Below are positions 8,320 through 15,045 of a stretch of DNA of 20,904 nt, piece by piece. Origin of the DNA: a virus; IMG/VR virus record IMGVR_UViG_3300025640_000074, positions 1 through 20,904 of that record, one strand, 5' to 3'. Every line of letters begins with the position of its first letter. Position 1 is the first letter of the stretch. A program made the translations under genes and the position numbers. The notes under the pieces are model-generated. The model saw nothing but the letters and a program-made list of their open reading frames with translations, did not search any database and was not told the DNA's origin.

Positions 8320-8844
8320 TTATTTGCTCCTAAGGATTGGATGAACTGGTTCACCGCTAGGGTGAGCCACGCGGTCAAAGATTTCGAAGCCGACAAACTC
8401 CACCCACTTTAGGTGTAACTCGTTGTCAGCATGGACGAAGTTGTAGATTTGGCTATGGTCACCCTGAAGTATCTCAACTTCATCTCGGGAGACCCGTAAA
8501 AACCCCATGACGTGCTTATCTACTGCTGTACTGCCCAAGCCCCAGACGATGCCGTCTTTGGTGGTCCCGTACATGATCAGTGGGGTGTCTTTGTGGGAGA
8601 GCGTCCGACATACTGTGGACTGCTCAAAACATTCTGTCAGGGCTTGCTTAGGCTCCTGCCCTGATAGGAGCATGATCTCACGTCTATCAGCGTGGCGCAT
8701 CGAGGCCGCAATAGCCCCGATGTCACCTTGTGTCGCTGGGCGAGCGTTATACTCGCCGCGCGTGAGGGTTGTGTTTGCCGAACCAATCGACGTGGAGGAT
8801 CGTGCAGCCGAATGGGCTGTCGTTCCTGAGGGTAATTTCTGCAT
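8320..8844 (-). CDS. gp13-like internal virion/assembly protein, start uncertain
   Basis: Up to 174 codons in the position of T7 gene 13, between tail tubular protein B and gp14. The C-terminal half resembles T7 gp13: residues 134-157 (NFVHADNELHLKWVEFVGFE and on) align by eye with its N-Y-V...N...H...L...G segment. Residues 35-50 (RPATQGDIGAIAASMR) look like the first strand and helix of an acetyltransferase-type (GNAT) fold, as proposed for gp13; a retained catalytic role is not shown. The only ATG before RPAT is at 8844, with GGAA 8 bases upstream, and this overlaps the 3' end of the tubular-protein-B gene by 98 bases. The first 33 residues are Ser/Thr/Ala-rich and may just be the shadow of that gene. 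The next ATG is at codon 49, inside the conserved region. The body is confident, the start is not. Confidence 0.65.
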   Translation of the reverse strand: MQKLPSGTTAHSAARSSTSIGSANTTLTRGEYNARPATQGDIGAIAASMRHADRREIMLLSGQEPKQALTECFEQSTVCRTLSHKDTPLIMYGTTKDGIVWGLGSTAVDKHVMGFLRVSRDEVEILQGDHSQIYNFVHADNELHLKWVEFVGFEIFDRVAHPSGEPVHPILRSK

Positions 8845-11800
8845 TATCGTTCCGAGTCATTACAGGCACACGCAATGTCCCTGAAGATTTCGGGAGGTCA
8901 CCAAAGGTTGTCGACGTGTAGCCTACGCGAGGGCCAGCATGATATGTTTTGGCTGGACGCCCACGGCTTGAGACATCCACAGAGAACGTGGCAGTGTCAG
9001 TGTAGGCAATGTTGATATAGTTGATTGTCAGTCGCCCATCGGTAACCAAGATTTCACCCTGAGGTTTCCGAGGCGCCCTCATGTAGAGGGTCGAGAGCTT
9101 CACCTCCATATCGTAGGGAATGCCCACAACAAGATCATCAGCCGAATAATCTCCCTTAACGAAGAGGTTTCCACCCTCCGTATAGCGGTCGATATTTACG
9201 GTATGTCCGCTGGTCAAATCCCACACCTCTACGAGGTTGGTCCCGTCATAGGGAATGGTTAGAAGTGTCTCTGGGTCACCGCTTGAAGATATCCCACTCT
9301 GATAGAATGTCTTTGTTGGGGTTACCTGCATATCGAGACGTAGCAACTCATACCCAAATAGGTCTGGTTGATCGCGAACATCAATCTTAGTGAGTTCACG
9401 CTCAGTTCCAAGGGAAGACACGCAGTAGAGATAGTTGCCGTAGATTCCGATAGATTCGATATCTCCGATACTCAAATCCCAGCGGCACCACGCAGATTGG
9501 ACCTTAGTTTGTCCGTCATACTCGAACTTGTAGACCCAGATAGATTGAGGGTCTGCTCGATTGAGTACAAAGACAGTTTTATTGTCGCGAGATGCTTGGA
9601 TGTAGCGAGCATCACCCGTAATGAACTGCGGACACTGGATCGTTAAATCCGAGGACAACAATCGGTCATCTTGAGCAGCACCCAAGAAGAACTCACGGGC
9701 TTGCGTGTATCCGCCAATTTCAGCCGTAAAGAAGGCAGACTGACCGATGGCATGGGGACGAACCGCTGTTGAGGTTTGGTAGTCTCCGATTTGCTTGGCT
9801 GAGACTGTTTTAGGTGTCAGAGCTTGGGAGTTCGAGTTGAGCGAAAACTGCCCCTTATCGGTAAACAGCAAAAGCTCATCTTGAACGGCCAACGCTGCGT
9901 GGACTTGCTCTACACGACCAAACCGCAACTCAACGTCAATCCTATTGTCGTCTTCAAGTTGTATGCAGGTAGAGCGGTAAAACTGCTCATAATAATTAAC
10001 CTCTGACAGGACCACGGACTCACCAGCGCAAACCCCGAGCCGACCTTGGAACAAGAACAAATCAGTGATGCCCTTACCCAGAAAACTTGGGGTCTCATTC
10101 GCTATAGCACTACCAACCTCTCGGCCTCGCCAGTTATATGGCTCTACACTCCAGTTACCATCTGATCCACGCACCAGAGCTTGTGGCATCGTGGAGGTGT
10201 CAAACTGTTCTGCTGATTGTGGTGCTAAGGTCTCAGTCCATCTACCGTCCTGATACGTGACAAAGTAGTCATCTTCATCCGTTGCGCTCTGGCCTGTAAT
10301 CTGTACTACCTCACCATCGGATCCTTTGTCGGCTAGGTCGTCAAAGTCTGTAACCTTACGGCCCGAGAAAGTTGGAGTGACCTCACTGATCGGTAAGTTA
10401 TTCAACAGTTCATTGACGCCATAGATGAAGAAGTCTGTGGTACTTGAGATCTTTATCTCACCTGTGTTTGCGTCGTAAGACGTGGTGGATAGGTCTACTT
10501 GAAACTGAGTACCCTCACTGTCCGTTGGCTGGAACAGGTTGGAGCCTCCTTGGCCTTGGAGCATATAGACGATATTCATATTGGTAGTGGCCGCATCGGT
10601 AGAAAAGTCAATCTTAGTTCCCGTGTATTTCTTAAAGAACCGCTCCGTAGCACCTGTAGACAGAACTCGGTCATGTCCAATGATGATCTCAAGTCTGTAG
10701 TTATTCGGGTTTGCAGTGTTCTGCGGAAACACAGACTGACTTTTGGCGCTACTGCCACCAGTAAACGCGGAGTACGTCGTGTAGGTCGCCCCATTGAAGA
10801 TCTCATACGCATTACTGATGTAGCAAGCTGAGTCAGTGGCAATTGTGACATTACCCGCTGAGTTCGAGCTGGCACTAGTTATCCCGAGATAATGAGTAGT
10901 ACCCTCGCTATCAATAGCCTCCATTCTGTTACTACCTGTCAAGGAGGCAAGACGTGCCGCATAGATATCCGCGTATCTAAGCGTATGACCCGTGACGGTA
11001 TCTGTGGATGCTACGGCCTGACCATCTCGCAGTTGTAAAGCAACGTGAGTTACCGCTGCACTGCTAGACGCAGCGTCGCTATTGGTTGAGCGTAGAACCT
11101 TGTAGCCATTGGAAACATTGAAATTATCACCAGACTCAGTAAGACCGCCACTGATGGCAGCAGCCGCTACAGAGAACGCAGGGTCCGTCGAATCTAGGTT
11201 GATCCAAGATCCCGTGACGTTCGAGAAATTGCTTACGTTCGAGTAGATGCTTATCGGTCTCCCGCCCAGTTCATACAGACCACGGCGATAAACGAAGTCT
11301 CGTTGGGTAGGAGCCGCTTCTCCAGTCTCCCACTCCGTTGCGCTGCTATAGTTTGAAGATACGTAAGCATTGGTTCCACTAAAAGTGGTGTAGCGATCAG
11401 CCTTCCGGTAGTACCTTTGATCATAGGCCGCTGTAGTCCCTAGCGGATAATACGTCAGCGTTTCCGTCGTGTTGTCAGATAGCGTTACGTCTTGCTTGAA
11501 CTCTAGGACAGCTTTGTACACTGAGTCGGAAGTAAAAGGCACCTCACTGGTCAATCGATCCATGAGATCCAAAGTAACCGCGTGGTTCGTTGCTTCGTTA
11601 CTAACAACGGTGTCAGTCTGGATTGCTGTCGTGACGTTCTTGTTCGCGAGGAAGGTATAGTCCCCAGCCGTCACCGCACGAATATTTGTGCTAGGATCGG
11701 TGCTTGTCAGGTAAGCCGCGCTTGTGGGGTTTACCGTGACAGACTGCTGGACTCCGTTGAGATCATAGACCTCGACTGATCCATCGCTATTCGTGATGAC

Positions 11801-12034
11801 AGAGTATTTTTCCGCCTGATCACGATCAATCGTGTGATGGAAGCTGGTGGTTCCTAAAGCAGAGGAAGTCAGGCTTGAAACGAACTCAGCGCCCCTTCGT
11901 TTAGATAACCCTTGGATAGCCGATGGATAAGCATTGACCATCGTTTGGGTAGCTTCCTTAATACGGGTTTCGGGCGGCTGCTGGGTAATGCCCCCCGTCA
12001 GCTTGCCAATATGATCAGTGATCTGTGCCATCAT
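8747..12034 (-). CDS. Tail tubular protein B (nozzle), gp12-like
   Basis: A 1095-residue protein whose N-terminus (ITDHIGKLTGGITQQP, residues 5-20, then GLSKRRGAEF) is the signature start of T7 gp12, where ISQSIKNLKGGISQQP is followed by GLQKRPP. A second family segment lies near residues 663-710 (DLFLFQGRLGVCAGESVVLS...DDNRIDVEL). By family, six copies form the distal tail nozzle and attach the fibres. It is about 300 residues longer than T7 gp12 (794); the extra material is Ser/Thr/Asn/Asp-rich beta-type sequence in the first 600 residues. Two ATGs are in tandem (12034, 12031). AAGGA lies 4 bases before the first and 7 before the second. The first ATG overlaps the stop of tubular protein A as ATGA, implying coupled translation. 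The 3' end overlaps the gp13-like gene. Confidence 0.92.
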   Translation of the reverse strand: MMAQITDHIGKLTGGITQQPPETRIKEATQTMVNAYPSAIQGLSKRRGAEFVSSLTSSALGTTSFHHTIDRDQAEKYSVITNSDGSVEVYDLNGVQQSVTVNPTSAAYLTSTDPSTNIRAVTAGDYTFLANKNVTTAIQTDTVVSNEATNHAVTLDLMDRLTSEVPFTSDSVYKAVLEFKQDVTLSDNTTETLTYYPLGTTAAYDQRYYRKADRYTTFSGTNAYVSSNYSSATEWETGEAAPTQRDFVYRRGLYELGGRPISIYSNVSNFSNVTGSWINLDSTDPAFSVAAAAISGGLTESGDNFNVSNGYKVLRSTNSDAASSSAAVTHVALQLRDGQAVASTDTVTGHTLRYADIYAARLASLTGSNRMEAIDSEGTTHYLGITSASSNSAGNVTIATDSACYISNAYEIFNGATYTTYSAFTGGSSAKSQSVFPQNTANPNNYRLEIIIGHDRVLSTGATERFFKKYTGTKIDFSTDAATTNMNIVYMLQGQGGSNLFQPTDSEGTQFQVDLSTTSYDANTGEIKISSTTDFFIYGVNELLNNLPISEVTPTFSGRKVTDFDDLADKGSDGEVVQITGQSATDEDDYFVTYQDGRWTETLAPQSAEQFDTSTMPQALVRGSDGNWSVEPYNWRGREVGSAIANETPSFLGKGITDLFLFQGRLGVCAGESVVLSEVNYYEQFYRSTCIQLEDDNRIDVELRFGRVEQVHAALAVQDELLLFTDKGQFSLNSNSQALTPKTVSAKQIGDYQTSTAVRPHAIGQSAFFTAEIGGYTQAREFFLGAAQDDRLLSSDLTIQCPQFITGDARYIQASRDNKTVFVLNRADPQSIWVYKFEYDGQTKVQSAWCRWDLSIGDIESIGIYGNYLYCVSSLGTERELTKIDVRDQPDLFGYELLRLDMQVTPTKTFYQSGISSSGDPETLLTIPYDGTNLVEVWDLTSGHTVNIDRYTEGGNLFVKGDYSADDLVVGIPYDMEVKLSTLYMRAPRKPQGEILVTDGRLTINYINIAYTDTATFSVDVSSRGRPAKTYHAGPRVGYTSTTFGDLPKSSGTLRVPVMTRNDNAEITLRNDSPFGCTILHVDWFGKHNPHARRV

Positions 12035-12630
12035 AGAATCCTTGTGCGCATCGATGCAAAGCGCAGAGTGGGCTGGTCTTGGAGGATGTTATAATCCCCA
12101 ACGCGATCTTCTTCCTGTTCAAGAAGGACCATCGCCCGTTGTGCTTGGATTTGCATCTGTTGCAGGTCAGTGTCTGACCCGAGAATGTTCTGCATATATC
12201 GCGAGGCGGCATCGAGTAGGATGAACCTACGAGCAGCCTCCGTTAGGTCTTCCCAGTCCAAGCCTTCCACCAAATCCAGAACCACCTTGTCGTTAAACTT
12301 GCGGGTACGGTTCAGTACATCGTAGAGCTTGCCACCACGGTCGGTGTAGCGCTTGGTCGTGTCGGGTCGTCCATCATGTCGGGACACCGCATCAACACGC
12401 AGGGTATTCGCTGGGAGAAGAATTTCTTTTAAGGTCGTAGGGGATAACTCGCGTTTTCGCTGAGTGTTCCATGACCAACCCTTAGTTTGGATTTCGCGGG
12501 AGGTCGCAGTGAGGACTTCAAGTGCGATCTGTGCTTCCGCTAGGTCTTCGTTAAGGTTCGTAATAGGTGCTTCACCTACAGCGGCCAACATGTAGTTAAT
12601 GGCCTCTAGCTTCGTTGTTGCTTGGATCAT
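12031..12630 (-). CDS. Tail tubular protein A (adaptor/gatekeeper), gp11-like
   Basis: A 199-residue protein, nearly the same length as T7 gp11 (196) and in the same position between capsid and tubular protein B. The N-terminus (KLEAINYMLAAVGEAPITNL) and the following segments (REIQTKGWSWNTQRKRELSP, LLPANTLRVDA, DLTEAARRFILLDAASRYMQ) are typical of this family. By family, twelve copies attach to the portal and form the tail adaptor. The start ATG has AAAGG about 8 bases upstream. The gene lies 70 bases after the capsid stop, behind a terminator-like hairpin, so it may be expressed at a lower level than capsid. Confidence 0.92.
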   Translation of the reverse strand: MIQATTKLEAINYMLAAVGEAPITNLNEDLAEAQIALEVLTATSREIQTKGWSWNTQRKRELSPTTLKEILLPANTLRVDAVSRHDGRPDTTKRYTDRGGKLYDVLNRTRKFNDKVVLDLVEGLDWEDLTEAARRFILLDAASRYMQNILGSDTDLQQMQIQAQRAMVLLEQEEDRVGDYNILQDQPTLRFASMRTRIL

Positions 12631-12651
12631 GTGTTCGCCTTTCGGTGAAGG

Positions 12652-12684
12652 AATTTAAGGGGAAGCCCGTTAGGACTCCCCCCT
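12652..12684 (-). terminator. Terminator-like hairpin after major capsid gene
   Basis: On the minus strand GGGGAG pairs with CTTCCCC (one G-T wobble), then a T/C mismatch, then CC pairs with GG around a short TAAC-type loop; the tract TTAAATT follows. It sits 20-50 bases after the capsid stop, the place where T7 has its main late terminator. The weak T tract suggests attenuation rather than full stop, because the tail genes continue on the same strand. Confidence 0.55.
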
Positions 12685-12700
12685 GTAGGATTTGTAACGC

Positions 12701-13819
12701 TTATACGTCAGCAGCCTTACGAACTTCGTAGAGGCAATCAGGGCGAAGCGTTGCAGCACCCATAAGAAGCTTGGAAACGAGCAAAGTACCCTGCTTGGCA
12801 ACTGAGTATTCGGACTCAGTGGTGAGGTCTTGCAACTTAACCATGCCGAGACCTTCTGTGTGCATAAACAAACCAAGGTTGTCAGATGCATCCACAGCAT
12901 AGTCTTGGCCGAAGCCATCTGTAGGTACGCCAGCGTCTGCACCGTTAGGGGCATTCAGCGGGGTACGGCTATCAGGGCCGGTGTTGGAGTTTGCAGTACC
13001 GTTAATCGCGAGGTGGTTCGTTGGTACAATGTTAAAGCCAGCAATCTTGTAGACTACTGCGTCACCGTAGTTACCGTTACCCGCAGAGAAATCAGAGTTG
13101 ATAATCGTCTTATCGTTCTGGTTAATCAGGGAGTAGTAGGTGCGTGGTGACACGTACAGGTGACGGCCATCCATAGGGATGTCATGCTCATCAAAGTACG
13201 CGGCAGCTTCAAACGCAGAGGTAACGAGTTCAGCAGCGCCAGCGCCTGTGCCAACGTGCTTCGTTACTGCGTTCTCCATGTCAACAATACCCTTACCAGC
13301 ACCAGAAGCGGCACCAGTGGCTGTTACGCCGGGAGCGCCAGGTACTTGTGCAGCGTTGAACTGGTCACCGAGACGTGCATCACGAATAGCCATCTGGAAC
13401 AAGGTACGCTCACAGGTGAGAGCCAAAGCTTGAGCCATCTGCTTGCTGTATTCAGCGCGGAACTCGAAGTGCGTCAGCATTTCGTCAATGTTGTTCAGGA
13501 ATACGCTGGATACCAAGAAGTCATCGATGGAAATCGTCTTCTCATCAGTCTTCATGGCCTGACCGACGATCTCTTGGCCGGGAACGAAGTGTTCAGCCTT
13601 AGCTTGGCCGATACCCGGGAATTGAGCGGTTTTGCCGCCTGAAATTGTACGGGTACGAATCTTGTCTTTGAGAGAAAACTTCTCATCAAAATGCTTTAGG
13701 ACTTCACCGCCAAAGGTTTTGAGCAGGAGGTCACGGGAGTTGTTGTAAGCGTTAGCGCCATCAATGGACGCAGGAAAGTTAGCTACTTGAGCTGGGGTAG
13801 GAGCGGCTGTCTGAGCCAT
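12701..13819 (-). CDS. Major capsid protein (T7 gp10-like, HK97-type fold)
   Basis: A 372-residue protein, slightly longer than T7 gp10A (345). Family-typical segments: NNSRDLLLKTFGGEVLKHFD (about 26-45), then FSLKDKIRTRTISGGKTAQF, FVPGQEI, KTISIDDFLVSSVFLNNIDE (about 94-113) and the helix EYSKQMAQALALTCERTLFQ. Near residues 155-200 an Ala/Gly/Pro-rich loop (VPGAPGVTATGAASGAGKG) looks like a flexible insertion. Ends with RPDCLYEVRKAADV. Known role: the shell protein, assembled on scaffold. The start ATG has AAGGA about 8 bases upstream in an AT-rich leader, consistent with strong translation. No clear slippery sequence for a T7-type 10A/10B frameshift was found near the end. Confidence 0.93.
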   Translation of the reverse strand: MAQTAAPTPAQVANFPASIDGANAYNNSRDLLLKTFGGEVLKHFDEKFSLKDKIRTRTISGGKTAQFPGIGQAKAEHFVPGQEIVGQAMKTDEKTISIDDFLVSSVFLNNIDEMLTHFEFRAEYSKQMAQALALTCERTLFQMAIRDARLGDQFNAAQVPGAPGVTATGAASGAGKGIVDMENAVTKHVGTGAGAAELVTSAFEAAAYFDEHDIPMDGRHLYVSPRTYYSLINQNDKTIINSDFSAGNGNYGDAVVYKIAGFNIVPTNHLAINGTANSNTGPDSRTPLNAPNGADAGVPTDGFGQDYAVDASDNLGLFMHTEGLGMVKLQDLTTESEYSVAKQGTLLVSKLLMGAATLRPDCLYEVRKAADV

Positions 13820-14064
13820 TTTCTTAATCCTTAAATTGAGATATTTCGTTTATTGAAAAGAGCATGCCCCCGCGAGTGAACTCAGCGTCTCTCAGGGTTA
13901 TCGCCGCAGCGGCCCATCGGTATTCTTTGTGTGTCTTGGGGTATATGTTTCTTGGTCGTCACCAAGGCCGTTCCACTTATGAGCGGCAACGGTCCCCGGA
14001 CCTGTGCGATATTGCGCAGAAGCCCGAGGTAGTGGGGTCATCCTATAATATAGGAGAGGGCCAC
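13820..14064 (-). promoter_or_regulatory. Hairpin-rich leader ahead of major capsid gene
   Basis: This is the longest gap between well-supported genes, just upstream of the most highly expressed product expected. Inverted repeats: 14041-14055 (seven-base arms around a central A, TCCTATA/TATAGGA); 13991-14002 (GGTCCCCGGACC); 13973-13986 (CCACT/AGCGG arms with one G-T wobble); 13951-13966 (six-base arms CTTGGT/ACCAAG, four-base loop); 13903-13913 (GCCGC/GCGGC). The last 45 bases before the capsid start are AT-rich, with the ribosome binding site. No consensus -35/-10 pair at proper spacing was found on either strand, although TATAAT-like bases occur inside the 14041 palindrome. Could be an mRNA-stabilising leader, a processing region, or partly coding (see 13898-14041). 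Confidence 0.45.
13898..14041 (-). CDS. Possible small protein (47 aa) upstream of capsid
   Basis: An ATG at 14041 opens 47 codons ending in TAA at 13898. The product begins MTPLPRASAQ and is polar and basic, rich in Pro, Thr and Arg (contains TVAAHKWNGLGDDQETYTP); it has no cysteine or membrane segment. The ATG is inside the 3' arm of a 15-base palindrome, preceded directly by AGG with no properly spaced ribosome binding site, which weakens the call. It would fill most of an otherwise empty gap in a very compact genome. Not recognised as any family; several hairpins overlap it, so the region may instead be an untranslated leader. Confidence 0.3.
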   Translation of the reverse strand: MTPLPRASAQYRTGPGTVAAHKWNGLGDDQETYTPRHTKNTDGPLRR

Positions 14065-14295
14065 CTACTGGTTCCGAGAGCGGTTTGTGGATCTCTTTTG
14101 GATCCGCAGGTTACTCATGGAGTTGTTCTTTGGGTTGCGATCTTTGTGGTCGATATCCTTGCCACGAAGAGCCGCTTTACCCTTCTTTTTGATCATCAAT
14201 CGCCGTGCTTTCTTTCGCGCATCATTGCGACGACGCTGGGAAGGCTTTGACTGATAATTCTCGTATTCTTTGCGGTAGTTACGTTTAGTAGCCAT
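14065..14295 (-). CDS. Small basic HNH-like protein
   Basis: A 76-residue, very Lys/Arg-rich protein (MATKRNYRKEYENYQSKPSQ). Residues 46-64 contain GKDIDHKDRNPKNNS and then SNLR. This is the DH...D.NP.NNS..NLR pattern of the first half of HNH nucleases and of many short phage proteins. The terminal histidine and the zinc cysteine pairs are absent, so cleavage activity is doubtful. It may bind DNA or act with packaging or other HNH proteins; this is inference. The ATG at 14295 is preferred over an in-frame GTG at 14298: GGAGG lies 9 bases before the ATG. It overlaps the end of the o-spanin-like gene by 11 bases. It is the last gene before the capsid leader. Confidence 0.65.
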   Translation of the reverse strand: MATKRNYRKEYENYQSKPSQRRRNDARKKARRLMIKKKGKAALRGKDIDHKDRNPKNNSMSNLRIQKRSTNRSRNQ

Positions 14296-14515
14296 CACAA
14301 AAGGCCTCCCGTTTTGTGTTGTTCATGAAGACCTGACTGACGGTGCCTAAAGAATCGTACTTACTTGCGTAGAGGTAGTCCCATTGGCCGCACGCTTGCT
14401 CAATCCCTGAACCAGCCCTTGTCGCGCATCCGCTGATGCTGCTGATCAGGACTAAGACGCAGACCATCGGAAGCAGCGTCGAGAGCAGCGCGAGACCGTC
14501 TATCGGCGTCCTCAT
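14285..14515 (-). CDS. Probable o-spanin (Rz1-like outer-membrane lipoprotein)
   Basis: A 76-residue protein with a hydrophobic signal segment at 8-28 and a lipobox ISGC with the lipidated cysteine at 30. The mature part is only about 47 residues and has two more cysteines (42 and 73) that could pair. The gene starts inside the preceding membrane-protein gene in another frame and overlaps it by 116 bases; this embedded arrangement is diagnostic of Rz/Rz1 spanin pairs in many phages. The tail CGQWDYLYASKYDSLGTVSQ...N...FC resembles companions of short Rz-like proteins in alphaproteobacterial phages, where a C-x-W...S..D.L....Q...N....C pattern recurs. Start: AAGGAA about 8 bases upstream of the ATG. 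Known role: fusion of inner and outer membranes at lysis, with the inner-membrane partner. Confidence 0.62.
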   Translation of the reverse strand: MRTPIDGLALLSTLLPMVCVLVLISSISGCATRAGSGIEQACGQWDYLYASKYDSLGTVSQVFMNNTKREAFCDGY

Positions 14516-14651
14516 CTTCTTTTTCCTTGTGTTGTTTTACAGCGGCTCTTTGAGAGACAAAGACAACCGCAACCAGACCAAGGAATGCCGCAGCGACCTT
14601 GGCCTTACCTGCGTCAAACCAAGTGAGAATGAATGCTAATTGTTCCATCAT
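14400..14651 (-). CDS. Probable i-spanin (Rz-like inner-membrane protein)
   Basis: 83 residues, with one membrane helix near the N-terminus (about 19-33, VAAAFLGLVAVVFVS) followed by a charged, helix-forming tail (KQHKEKEDEDADRRSRAALD) and the end QRMRDKGWFRD. One N-terminal anchor plus a helical tail, with an Rz1-like gene embedded in its 3' half, fits an inner-membrane spanin. It is shorter than lambda Rz (153), so a holin or other membrane protein is a real alternative; no multi-helix holin was seen in the window. ATGA overlap with the preceding basic-protein gene (tandem ATGs at 14651 and 14648) suggests coupled translation. The ribosome binding site is weak (AAGAG). Confidence 0.58.
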   Translation of the reverse strand: MMEQLAFILTWFDAGKAKVAAAFLGLVAVVFVSQRAAVKQHKEKEDEDADRRSRAALDAASDGLRLSPDQQHQRMRDKGWFRD

Positions 14652-14899
14652 TTACGGCTCTTGGTTCCAGAACATTTCCATTTCGCCCGTGACAAACGCA
14701 GGGGTGAGTTAGGGTTCTTTGCAGCCTTGGAATGGGATTTCATCTGACCAGCGGACCTTGCGCAATACGCATCCCCTTTGGATGTTCCGGGGCGAACACG
14801 GGGTCCACCACCTTTTGCTTTTCCTGCTTGGCCGTAGCTTACTTTTTTACCCGAAGAAGTGACTTTTACGGACGCCTTGCCCTTAGCAGGTTTCGCCAT
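14648..14899 (-). CDS. Small basic conserved phage protein (83 aa)
   Basis: 83 residues, highly Lys/Gly/Ser-rich. The N-terminal half is low-complexity (SVKVTSSGKKVSYGQAGKAK). The second half carries a pattern recurrent in small phage proteins: PGTSKGDAYCARSAGQMKSH, then NPNSPLRLSRAKWKCSGTKS, with cysteines at 46 and 76. No catalytic motif is visible, and function is unknown; the charge and small size would suit nucleic-acid binding or a minor head component. It starts one base after the stop of the 47-aa gene (TGA C ATG) and overlaps the next gene by 4 bases, so it belongs to a tightly coupled string. Recognised as a recurrent family by pattern only. Confidence 0.7.
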   Translation of the reverse strand: MAKPAKGKASVKVTSSGKKVSYGQAGKAKGGGPRVRPGTSKGDAYCARSAGQMKSHSKAAKNPNSPLRLSRAKWKCSGTKSRK

Positions 14900-14900
14900 G

Positions 14901-15044
14901 TCACTTCTTTTTCGGCTTAAAGCCGCCTGTCTTGTTCTTCATCTGAGAATAGGACTTAGAAGACACTGTAGACTTACTCTTTGGGCGGCTGTTGCCAGCT
15001 TTCTTCCGAGCGTTGATGTTATCGTAGAGACCTTTACCGGGCAT
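14901..15044 (-). CDS. Small basic conserved phage protein (47 aa)
   Basis: A 47-codon gene filling the space between two longer genes. The product starts MPGKGLYDNINARKKAGNSR and ends with a run of lysines (GGFKPKKK). The MPGKGLYxNI start followed by a basic tail recurs in small proteins of T7-like and marine podoviruses, usually unannotated. It has a strong AAAGGAAAG ribosome binding site shared with the stop of the previous gene (TAG, one base, ATG). The next ATG follows its TGA after one base. No cysteine or membrane segment. Function unknown. Confidence 0.75.
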   Translation of the reverse strand: MPGKGLYDNINARKKAGNSRPKSKSTVSSKSYSQMKNKTGGFKPKKK

Positions 15045-15045
15045 C

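Noticed and set aside
8319-8396. Longer start for the gp14-like protein at 8396
   Set aside because: It would overlap the gp13-like gene by 77 bases. The ATG at 8318 has a clear ribosome binding site and gives the Met-Cys start typical of the family.
12015-12212. Minus-strand frame overlapping tail tubular protein A
   Set aside because: It is a shifted-frame shadow inside a confident gene, with no start signal of its own.
12670-12954. T7 10B-like frameshift extension of the capsid protein
   Set aside because: The alternate frame extends only about 31 bases past the capsid stop, and no slippery heptamer with a downstream structure was found at the end of the gene.
14027-14049. Sigma-70 promoter on the plus strand using TATAAT at 14044-14049
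   Set aside because: No acceptable -35 hexamer lies 16-18 bases upstream, and no plus-strand gene follows.
13864-14250. Plus-strand open frame of 128 codons across the capsid leader and HNH-like gene
   Set aside because: It lies antisense to a well-supported gene, has no ribosome binding site, and its composition is not that of a recognisable protein; it is the mirror of the minus-strand coding.
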